Assembly (NCBI RefSeq): GCF_000003815.2
Contig: NC_049990.1
Location: 14,371,633-14,435,632 of the forward strand
DNA length: 64,000 bases
Origin: Branchiostoma floridae
Taxonomy: Eukaryota > Chordata > Leptocardii > Amphioxiformes > Branchiostomatidae
Direction: 5' to 3'
A program made the position numbers and the translations under genes. Below the pieces are notes generated by a model that made no database searches, was not told where the DNA came from, and worked only from the letters and a program-made list of their open reading frames with translations. Shown one piece after another: positions 21,060 to 30,889 of the stretch. Numbering within the stretch: position 1 is the first letter of the stretch; the number at the start of each line of letters is the position of its first letter.

Positions 21060-23190
21060 ACCGGTTAGTTAATGGCGTTTGAATCTCACAGTTACATGAA
21101 CTATAGAAATTGTTTGTATCTCAATTGCTTATATCCCTTTATCCAGCCATTCATACCTGGCCTGAGGAACTCTCTAAACTTAATTTATAACTTACAATTA
21201 AGTTACAATATAATGCTTCCAGTAACAGGTCAGGTCACCATTCTCTGGTCGGCTTCGTTATAATTATAATATAAGGGGTGTTTGACGGCCCAGTCGGCCT
21301 GCTTCTGATTAGATGTCCTATGAGACTTCGTTACCAAAGGGGTTTACCTGGGGTTTTTCGTTGTAATATAATAATATAAATAACCTAACCCCGTAAAAGT
21401 TCCCTGGCGTGCGCTGGTGAACTGGGCTTACGGGCCACTCTCTCAGCCCCGTAGAGATAGCGACGAGCTCCCGATGGCATAGTTACCAGGCTAGGAACCC
21501 GGTTGTGTCACTATTCGCAGACTAGTTTTACCACCTAAGATACTAGTAGTAGTAGTGGACAAGGTAAGTTGGGTATATAGTGACTACAACGTCATATGAA
21601 AAACCGCTCAGGGCTTACAAAAAATGATTTTTCCCCGTACAACAATATGGCTTCGGGTTTTCAAACCATCGGATTTTTCCATACTTCATTGTTGGTTATC
21701 AAAGAGAAAACCGGAGCCAGGATTATAAGACCTACCTGTTGAACGTGTTACGTGGAATGAATATGCTTGGAAAGGAGTTTCCAGGCTCATATCACCGGCC
21801 GCCACACACCTTCTGTCCGATCTGTGGGCGCCGCCATGTTGGGTCAGCATCACGGGTTGTTGACCCCGACTCCTGATTACCAGCGCGAACTCTTCGCTAA
21901 TCACACGGCCTCAGTCCATGGGAAGACATTGATCAACCGAACGTATTCGCTAACCATGCCCCATGATTAACAAACCTTCATGATAATAATGATAGAATGG
22001 GGTGGAGGGACAATAACCTGACTATGTATGACTATGTATAATCTTAGCATGTTGATCGCTATCTTAGATTCACACAAATAATGCCATCACAATAACATAA
22101 ATTTATTTACATCAAATCATAAAATGTACATTATATTCACATATATTCTTCATGTACATTGATTCATATCATGTTTTGTTGTATGGAAAACTAGGTAAAT
22201 CATAAGGACAAGCTGGATTTTTTATGATAACTTGAAAGTCCATCTGTGTTGGTAGAAGTCATTATTGAAATAGTTAGACTGTAATATCCAACACAAAAAA
22301 ATGGACTCAGCAAATTATGTGACTGACAAGCACCAGTTCGACTGACAATCCAATGCTGTCGTGACGTCACGTTATGTAGATAGAACACGTGACTTAGTAA
22401 GCAGTGGATCGTAGGTTGCAGCAAGTCTATGGTGCCCGCCGTCCCTGTTCATGGATGGCTGTCCAATTTTTGTATTGGATATTACAGTTTAGCTATTTCA
22501 ATAATGGATTTTTGTTTTAAGTGAAACTGAAATTAATTAAATATGTAATGTCTCAATGTTTTTTTTTTCTTGCCAACATAAATAGTACTGATTTTGTATC
22601 AGTACAAAACATAGCAAAATACATTTTAAAGAAAGTCACCGGATTGATGTAAGGTGTTAATGTTTTAAGGCGTTATAAAACATTGCTCCTATTATAACAA
22701 GGATAAACAGATTCTAAAGTTAATACTATGAATCGGTTCACATATTCAGTAGCCTTTGTACGAAGTACGAAGGTAATAAATTGTAAAAAAAAGAAGATAA
22801 TGTGCGAAAAAATTACCGATGAGTCTAATTTAGGCATGTGGCTACAAACAGGACCTGTAGATAACTACTGCTTATTAATTTATTACTACTAGTAGTGGTT
22901 ATATTTAAGTAATTACTGCCTCTTCTAAAAGTTCCTTTAAAAGTGATATATTGCTAATGTTGTATAAAGTAGCATCTAAACTGCTTCTACCATAGATTTG
23001 TTTAATAAAATTTGAAAAAAAATGTGTTCATGCTCATGAAAGGTGTAGCATTAAATGTTATTTTGTACATCTTATGACAATGCTTTTTTTTCGTTGTTTT
23101 CAGTATTTTTTCAGTAAATGCCAGTCAATATTCGTAGATTTGGTTTGATTTTAAATTACAAATTCCAGCCATTCGACGTATTTAGATTTT
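21060..23190. other. no supported gene
   Basis: Includes a more GC-rich patch at 21.4-21.9 kb with no recognisable product and an AT-rich remainder. No element borders were recognised. Confidence 0.4.
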
Positions 23191-23194
23191 CAGC

Positions 23195-23245
23195 TTAACC
23201 TTATTCAGACCGGGCACTTTTGGTCAATCTGGGACGGGGCCCTTC
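23195..23245. mobile_element. fragment of family C TTAA MITE (left end only)
   Basis: CTTAACCTTATTCAGACCGGG matches the family C terminus (TTAACCCTATTCAGACCGGG in inverse form at 8309). Similarity fades within about 50 bases and no matching right end was found. Confidence 0.5.
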
Positions 23246-23731
23246 CATTCTAACTCCTGTACCTCATCATATGAACACAAGAGAAATGATACAGACATAA
23301 TATACGATTTTAACAGATATTGCGCTATTATTAAATTATCACTAAAGATAATGGAAATAAACTAAAAAATTTCATTTCAACGTTTTTTGACGAAAAAGTA
23401 TTTACAAATACTAAGGCACCATTATAGTAAACTAGTTCTTCTTGATGAGGTCATATGGTCCACTGTCCTAGATTTTGGTCGATTTCCGATGGCACTAGAT
23501 CAAAGCTGGCCAAGGATTATCACCTGCCAGAGGAGGCCAGCCACCTTCTTCTTATCTCTCTATACTTTATTAGAGTTTCTTACTTTTGAAAAAAAATTAG
23601 ATAATACATGATCATCGGTGCTAATTTTGCTCATTAGAAGTTTCCCTGTGATAATGTTAACCTTCGCGTAAAATGAATGATATTTTTCAAGGCTATGTTA
23701 ATGAGAAAGAAGGCCCCTCAACCTTCCAAGG

Positions 23732-24462
23732 CAGGGCTCGAAATACACTTTTCAGTCAACTTGCACCAGTGCAAGTTAAGCCAAAGGTAACTTGCACCAA
23801 AAGAAACTTACTTGCACAACCCAAAATAGTGAACTGTTAACCCTTTATTCTTCTTCTGAAAATTTGCAAATATATGGGGATACATAAAGACCACATGTTT
23901 GGATATTTGTTTTCCAAAGCGTATTTTATTTTGGATTTCAAATTGTACAACAAATGTGAATTTAGGCTTAATTTAAGACAATTCAATGTCTACAACTTGA
24001 TAAGATCAATAGATTTCTTCTGGACTCTTCGAGTGACTTCCATCACTATTCTTAACCATCGCTAGAACAACTCAATACAAACACATATAACTGGAAAATC
24101 CAGTTGATCATATCAAAGTCACTAAATTGTATGCAAAATGTATTTACTCCTATGCAAATCAAGGTAAGACAACACCATAGGAATTATTAGCATTATAGAG
24201 ATGGAATTGTCTTCAAATTTTGTTTACCTGGATGTCTAACCAAGTTTAGAAATAACAAATTTAGGCTATTTTTTTTATTCAGTGTTGTTTTCTTTTACCT
24301 TTCAATGGCAGACAATATTCTTGGTGTGTGTAAGCTTTTTCTAAAGTCAGGTATTAGTGGATAAAAGTAACTTGCACTGGTGCAAGTTTGGTCCAAACTT
24401 ACTTGCACCACACCAATTTTACATGCACAAACTTGCATATGCATGTGGTATTTCGAGCCCTG
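23732..24462. mobile_element. hAT-like MITE (CAGGGCTCGAAATAC family)
   Basis: Terminal inverted repeats CAGGGCTCGAAATAC (23732) and GTATTTCGAGCCCTG (ending 24462), flanked by CAAGG on both sides (23727-23731 and 24463-24467), a 5-bp target duplication. It is rich in subterminal CTTGCACCAGTGCAAGTT-like palindromes. It inserted into the last exon of the NHL gene and supplies that gene's last codons and stop. A related element is at 60983-61327. Confidence 0.8.
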
Positions 24463-25318
24463 CAAGGGTAGCGACTAAATATTTTTGAGGACCTCCCGTT
24501 CGTTACCACTAACTGTCCTGATTTCCTGGTTCCAGGTCCGGCAGATATACCCAGGGGTGTGGTAATGTTCACGATGGTACGGACGAACTCCCCACGACTT
24601 GTAAACATGTCTACACGATTGTTGCCAAAGTTTGCCACAAAAAAATTACCCCTTCTGTCCGTTAAAACATCTAAGGGATAATTTAGTTGACCAATTTCTC
24701 TTCCATAGCTTCCAAACCGGAAAAGCAGACGACCGTCACGATTGTAGACATGGACAATGTGACTAGGAGGGTCCGTAACAAGGACATTTCCTGTATCAAT
24801 GTCTGATGCGATGTGACGGATGTAAGAATCGTTTTTGGAGAACAAGCCAAATGTCTTGTTCAGCGAACCGTCTTGCGAGAAGACATAAACTTTTGTAGGA
24901 TGTGCAGACAGAAGGATGTTGTTATTCAACAAGTCCACAGCAATGGTTGGGAGCGAAGGAGAAGATGAGGTGTTAAATGAAGTGATCGGCCGGCCATTCT
25001 GACTGTACTTTACCACGTGTATGTACCCACAAAGTCTGCCCACGACCCACAAATGACTTTGCCTATCCAACGCAACATCGACAGGAAACATTATCTTATT
25101 GTTACTTCCACCTGGTAGTACTGTTGGAAAGACCCTGCGACATTCACCATTAAAGCCAAATTCTTTTACTTGCCTGTTGAATCTTTCCGTCACGAATATT
25201 AAATTGTTAGGAGATACCGCCACTCCGAAGTTACCCGTAAATTGGTCATGATATGATTCATTTCCGCAGGAGGCGTTCTCCCATCTAAACAGTCTCAATA
25301 TTTCGCCGTACATATCTG
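24399..25318 (-). CDS. NHL-repeat membrane protein, last exon (beta-propeller)
   Basis: Minus-strand exon after a TTAG/CAG tandem acceptor (first base 25318 or 25315). It encodes about 280 residues of NHL-type blades: NFGVAVSPNNLIFVTERFNR, FPVDVALDRQSHLWVVG, HIASDIDTGNVLVTD and YPLDVLTDRRGNFFVANFGN. This fold is a six-bladed propeller binding protein or other ligands. Several N-x-S/T sites fit an extracellular position beyond the membrane helix encoded two exons upstream. The natural C terminus after SRYP is lost: from 24462 the frame runs into a hAT-like MITE, which adds about 20 residues (RARNTTCICK...) and the stop at 24399. The propeller may lack its last strand. Function in vivo unknown. 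Confidence 0.8.
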
Positions 25319-25610
25319 CTAAGGAGTAAATGAAATGTTAAATGGATGTTAGAATTAACTATCAAAAATTAATCTTAAAATCAGCTTAGCAATGCTTTTT
25401 CACGACACAAATTAATTTTAATTAGTTCCCAAAAAGTTGCAGAAAGGGTAGAAGCCTACAATATCTATAGTGTCTTCTCCATGTTTTGTAGCGAATATCA
25501 TAAGTTTACAAACATACATCTGGTATAATACATGTGTATTGAAATCTAAAAAAGCATATTGCAAAAAATAAACAATGACTTTTAGGCTCTGCTCAATAAA
25601 GACACCATAC

Positions 25611-25731
25611 CTTTGTGGGTGGATGACGCTGATTCCGTTTCAGTCGTGTCAAATGGTGTTGTCGTTTGGTGGCTGGACATTTTTGCTGATGTGGTGGTGA
25701 GATTTAACCTGGTGTCCATAGCTGGCGAAGG
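25611..25731 (-). CDS. NHL membrane protein, linker exon
   Basis: A 121-bp exon with acceptor TTACAG before 25731 and donor GTATGG after 25611. It reads PSPAMDTRLNLTTTSAKMSS, then HQTTTPFDTTETESASSTHK: Thr/Ser-rich, probably an O-glycosylated stalk between membrane helix and propeller. Phase 0 in and phase 1 out, matching both neighbouring exons. Confidence 0.75.
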
Positions 25732-25995
25732 CTGTAAATTGTACACTATTAAGTCAATACGGTGAGTAATATATCATGCATACGACATGTGTTGTGTTAG
25801 TGTATACTATTAGTTAATACTTACTTAATGCAAAAAATAGCATTCGGAATATTTAGGTGCTTAATGATACGTATGTTTGTACCAACTGTTTGTACCATTT
25901 CTCAAATACGCGTACAATAGTTTTTGATTGCAAGACGTCTAGTAGTTAAAGGTGATACATAGAAAAACTAGCACCATAATATATTATATCCTTAC

Positions 25996-26114
25996 CTTTT
26001 CAGTATCCTGGGCGCTGGTGTTGAAGTATAAGCCAGCAATGATTCCACTAAAGATCAATGACGCCAGAAGGGCAACTTTGAGGAATACAAGTGTCACCCC
26101 GCGATATGTGCACC
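25996..26114 (-). CDS. NHL membrane protein, transmembrane exon
   Basis: A 119-bp exon with acceptor TACATTACAG before 26114 and donor GTAAGG after 25996. With one base from the preceding exon it encodes GCTYRGVTLVFLKVALLASL and IFSGIIAGLYF, a roughly 21-residue hydrophobic helix with a basic residue on its N-terminal side, then NTSAQDTEK. This suggests a single-pass protein with a cytosolic N-terminal repeat region and an extracellular propeller (inference from charge and glycosylation sites). Phases fit both neighbours. Confidence 0.8.
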
Positions 26115-26710
26115 CTGTAATGTACATAGTAGAGGAACTTCCATGTGTTAATAAGATACAACAACGAGGGAAATAGAAATGGCAGAGTAATGATACGACA
26201 TGAACAGTTTCGTTTGTTTGTTTTGATAAAGATGAAAGAAGATCTACAATAACATCTATGTGGTATAATACATTTTTTGCAGAATGAAACCATTTTAGTG
26301 AGTGTACATGGCAGGAAGGGTGCAAATCACAATATAAAGGTTTTGTAGAAATGAATTGATATGCTACATCGCAGTTTATGTACGGGGTTGTTCAGAGGTT
26401 AGAGCCGTATAATGGAAACAATATGTACAATACAAACAAACTAAAATATAAAAGAAAAATAGCTTGGCAGATAGGACGTCGACAAAAGTTAGTACAAATA
26501 AGAAATCTGATGTGAGTCTTTTATGTTTTTCTTCAACATAGAATGTGGCCTCCAAACATAATCAATAGTAGATAATAGTATAGTATGGTATAGTAAACTA
26601 TAGTAGTAAAGTATATTATCATACAGCCAGGTGCCGTTGACCAATCAGACGGCCCATTCCATGTTGTTTATGACGCCGTGACACAAAAATTCCGGCCAGC
26701 CCGGTGGGTA

Positions 26711-26782
26711 ATCGCTACTTCTGATTGGTCAGAATGAATCGATATTGGCGTCGATGCATTCTGACCAATCAGAAGGAGCGAT
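26711..26782. promoter_or_regulatory. 26-bp inverted repeat carrying CCAAT boxes
   Basis: Arms 26711-26736 and 26757-26782 are inverse copies with one mismatch, each containing TCTGATTGGTCAGAATG or its inverse, with a 20-base spacer. GACCAATCAGA also occurs near 26640 and ATTGG in the spacer. CCAAT is the NF-Y site. It lies inside an intron of the NHL gene, so a promoter role is speculative. Confidence 0.5.
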
Positions 26783-27275
26783 GCAAAGGAAAGTAAGAGG
26801 TATGCAGGCATTGGTCAAAAGGAGCGAAGTATATGCGACAGTAGAGGGCCGGGAATAATAGAAATGAATACTTCATACAGTCTGCAGTCCATGTTACAGT
26901 TATTTGGGGCCAAGCCCACTATCACCTGTTACATTCAACTTCAAGTAACATAATGAATCGACTTTTTTTCATTATTTTAAGCCTTGGAACTGAACGACAG
27001 TTCACATAAAAAGTTATATGTTGTTCAAATTCACTGTTTAAATTTATTGAATTTACTGGATAGATTATGTATGTATTATAAAGGAATTCGTCACTTAAAT
27101 GGGTCAGATTTGATAGGCTATATGATAATATCGTTAACGACAAGCCTGTTCCTCGGTATATATGGTATAATAACGCCTGGTCCTTGCTTTAACCACCACA
27201 TACACCTCGGGGCGGGTCATTAACCATTAAGTATAGTAAAGTATAGTATAGTATAGTATAGTATATAAATCTTAC

Positions 27276-29328
27276 CACAATCTGTTTGTTGACGAGCATG
27301 TGGCACATACAGTGGATTTGGGTTGAGGGCGTGTCTCTGGGAACTCGGGTCTTGTACATGAGTTGGATTTCTATGAACCGCTCTCGGGGCGTGTCGCATT
27401 TTTGGTATGCCATTGTCATGCCTTATAGACTGTTGATTGTCAGCTTCATCCCTGTGTGAGTCACGCCCAGGTAGAGTAGCCAGGTTGTCATTATTTTTGC
27501 ATTTAAATGAGGGGTTCTTTGGTTGTGTCTCTAACCCTGTCTCAGCGTTACCCGACGCCATGCCATCTTGACACGTGTATGCAACAGCGTATGGTTCAAT
27601 ATCAACATCGCTATTTGCATAAGTTGGGTCACAAGGTGTTGGTATATTTTTGTATTCGTTGCCAGATGTGTTGTCATCGTCTTTAGACGTGAATAATGAT
27701 TGCTGAATGCAGATGTCCTGAGCATCTGGTGGAGATGTCGAATTTGGATCCTGATTGCTTGAAATATACATCGGATTCGGGTCCAAGGCGTTTGATACGC
27801 ACTTTAGCTTCAAGTCATGGTTGTTTGATTGGCACGTCGGATTCTGGTCCCGGGTGTTTGATGGGCACATCTGATTCTGGTCCCGGATATTTGGTGGGCA
27901 CGGCTGATTCTGGTCCCGGGTGTTTGGTGGGCACATCTGATTCGGGTCCCGGGTGTCTGGTAGGCACATCTGATTCGGGTCCCGGGTGTCTGGTAGGCAC
28001 ATCTGATTCGGGTCCCGGGTGTTTGGTGGACACAACTGATTCTCGTCCCGGGTGTTTGGTGGGCACGTCTGATTCGGGTCCTGGTTGTTTGGTGGGCACG
28101 TCTGATTCGGGTCTCGGGTGTTTGGTGGGCACATCTGATTCTCGTCCCGGGTGTTAGGTGGGCACATCTGATTCTTGTCCCGGGTGTTTGGTGGGCACAT
28201 CTGATTCTCGTCCCGGGTGTTTGGTGGGTACGGCTGATTCTGGTCAATGGTGTTTGCTGCGTACATTGGATTTGAATCCTGGGATTTTGGTGTTTCCATT
28301 TGATTCGAGTTTTGGGTGTTTGAAGAGTATATAGGATTCGGGTGCTGAGTGTTTTGCGGGTATACCGGATTTGAATCTTGAGTGTTTGGTTGGTATATCT
28401 GATTCGGTTCCTGGGTGTTTAGTGGGCACATATGATTCTGGTCAAAGGTGTTTGGCTGGTACATTTGATTCGGGTCCTGGGTGTTTGGTGGGCACATCTT
28501 ATTCTCGTCCCGGGTGTTTGGTGGGCACGTCTGATTCGGGTTCTGGGTGTTTGGTGGGCACATCTGATTCGGGTCCCGGGTGTTTGGTGGGCACATCTGA
28601 TTCTTGTCCCGGGTGTTTGGTTCGTATATCTGATTCGGTTCCTGGGTGTTAAGTGTGCACATCTGATTCTGGTCAAATGTGTTTGGCTGGTACATTTGAT
28701 TCGGGTCCTGAGTGTTTAGTGGGCACATCTGATTCTGGTTCCGGGCGTTTGGCTGGTACATCTGATTCTGGTCCCGGGTGTTTGGTGGGCACGTGTGATT
28801 CAGATCGCGGGTGTTTGGCGGGCAAGTCTGATTCAGGTCAAAGGTGTTTGGCTGGTACATCTGATTCGGGTCCCGGGTGTTTGGTGGGCACATCTGATTC
28901 TGGTCCCGGGTGTTTGGCGGGCACGGCTGATTCAGGTCCCGGGTGTTTGCTGGGCACGGCTGATTCAGGTCTTGGGTGTTTGGTTGGTACGTATGATTCT
29001 GGTCCTGTGTATTTGGTGGGTACGTCTGATTTGGGTCATCGGTGTTTACTAGTGGGTACATCTTATTCGGGCAATGGGTGTTTGGTGGATATGTCTGTTT
29101 CGGGTCCTGGCTGTTTGATGAGTTCACCGGATTTGAATCTTGAGTGTTTGGTTGGAACATCTGGCTTGGGTCCTGGGTGCTTGACTGGTTTGTTTGGTTG
29201 GAGTCCTCGGTATTTGATATGTGCGTTGGTTTCGTGTCCTGGTCTCTTGATACGTAGATCGGCTCCTGACACCGGTTGTTAATCGGATTCAGCTCCTGGA
29301 TGCTTGGCTGGTTGTTTGGATTAGCGTC
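27276..29328 (-). CDS. NHL membrane protein, giant repeat exon
   Basis: A 2,053-bp exon, open throughout, with acceptor TGCTATTTAG before 29328 and donor GTAAGA after 27276. It starts DANPNNQPSIQELNPINN and passes into about 45 units of an 11-residue repeat (consensus DPNQMCPPNTR, with DPNQMYQPNTF variants). It ends in a non-repeat tail with IEPYAVAYTCQD and HALNPNPLYVPHARQQTD before the membrane exon. No stop occurs in over 680 codons despite the repeat. The repeat region is Pro/Asn/Gln-rich, hydrophilic and presumably disordered and cytosolic; many units carry one Cys. The upstream exon with the start codon was not found. I recognise the tail motifs as typical of amphioxus NHL/TRIM-like proteins (recall, not a search). 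Confidence 0.8.
27715..29215. repeat. 33-bp coding minisatellite
   Basis: The repeat encoding the 11-residue units, plus-strand consensus GGTGGGCACATCTGATTCGG followed by GTCCCGGGTGTTT. Longer-order duplications are visible: the unit triplet QMYQPNTF-DQNxMC-EPNQIY appears twice. Long open frames on the plus strand (GTSDSGPGCLV type) are shadows. Confidence 0.9.
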
Positions 29329-30560
29329 CTAAATAGCATAAATCACAAAATGGAATTCTAAGTTTATGTCTTTACTTTTACTACGCTTAACACTGTTTTT
29401 GAACTACAAAGTTTAATAATGATCTTTTGGACATGAACTTATTATAGTCTATGCCACATTTTTTTGTAATTGTATTAATCACTCACAGTAAGACATATTT
29501 CATATACAACACGGATATACAGATTTACACTTTGGAAACCAGTGTACACATGGTAGAAAATGTTTAGTTTTGTAAGAATATGAGAGTTTGGGTACTTAAG
29601 CTTCTATATTATCCTTTAAGAAATTCAGATCCAAACAAGATTTTGGGAACCTCATAGCTCCATGAAATATTCTGATTATGCAAATGACTTTCACAACTGC
29701 ATACTTAATCCTTGCTTATGTGCACCTTCAACTAAGTACACATGTCACCATATTGCTAATTTATTCATTTACTACATGTATAGAGAAGAATTAGTACACT
29801 TTTACATAAATATGCAAAATAAGGACTCATTTCTATAATTGCTAATTAGGGGCTTATTGGCATAATTGAATTGGTATCTGCTAATCTTCCACCTGCCACA
29901 AACTACATATGTTACATTTATTTGAGCCCTATATTGAAATACAGTTTAACTATGGATTTTAATCATTAAGTATGCAAATTAAGTTCAAATTTTTATTATT
30001 TGTTCTTTACTGTGTATATCTCTGCCACAAATACCTACATACCAATTATCATGGAAATCCATTGTTCCTATGTTATGCTCCTTTGAAGATTTTGACAAAT
30101 AAGAATTGCAGCTCCAGAGCAAGCTGCTATAGGGCCCAAACATACACCATTTTTTTTCTTCATCACAAGCTATCTGCCACTAAATCATCAAGAGAATGTT
30201 TTGCCCCACACCCTCAATAAAATTCAAAGCAACAGTAATCTGAATATCTAGCTTTGATGATAGTCAAAAAGGCCATGATGTAATATAGTGAGCCAGTTGA
30301 AACATATATCAGATATCACTTTACTATCATCCACAATTACTTTGACTAAATGTCTGCCGTAGAAGCATTTTAGATAATTGACCCTAAAATAAATGTTACG
30401 CTCAACAAACGATCATGGAATGTTTGGAGAGAACCAGTACTAAAAGTCTATGTCACCATTGGTATATGGAGTCAGGTTCTACTTCTAATGAGAGGCAATA
30501 GCACACAGTCAAAAAGGCCATGTTGTAATATAGTGAGTCAAAGTATCGCGATATCGTAAT
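29329..30560. other. intron/intergenic, with a 31-bp direct repeat
   Basis: No gene supported. AGTCAAAAAGGCCATGATGT (30261) recurs at 30507 with one change, in a matching 31-base block. ACCTCATAGCTCCATGAAAT at 29649 resembles a Helitron-like end seen at 4230. Confidence 0.45.
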
Positions 30561-30753
30561 AAAAATAAACTACTGATTCTATATATTGGTCATACAATAT
30601 GAAAATTCAATCAAGAGGAGTTTACAGCCGTAAAGAATAATGGCGTCATACTGAAAAAAAGAGACCAGATGCCCCGCAACGCGACAAGAACGTGTTGCGA
30701 TCTGATTGGTCCAGATATTATAATCAGACGAAAAAAAGCTGAGTCGTCCCGTT

Positions 30754-30868
30754 TTGCGGTAACATTCTTCTTGACCTCTTGATTTCAATACTTCACCTTC
30801 CCTCACTGGTCCCATAGCCTCAACTGCTTCAGGGGCAGCAGTGCCATCGGCATAAGATTTCAATACAC
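30754..30868 (-). CDS. possible exon, unrecognised
   Basis: The minus strand after ACCTTACAG reads VLKSYADGTAAPEAVEAMGP, then VREGEVLKSRGQEECYRKT with a VLKS motif twice. Coding-like composition and a plausible acceptor. The donor is uncertain and its phase does not obviously fit the repeat exon at 29328. It may be an upstream exon of the NHL gene or of another gene. Confidence 0.25.
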
Positions 30869-30889
30869 TGTAAGGTAATTTATTTTACA

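Noticed and set aside
27235-27268. AGTATAGTAT tract as a promoter
   Set aside because: Simple sequence repeat next to a splice donor; a similar tract at 26.58 kb has no gene start.
27696-29282. Long plus-strand open frames (GTSDSGPGCLV repeats)
   Set aside because: Shadows of the minus-strand 11-residue coding repeat, which has matching splice sites and neighbours.
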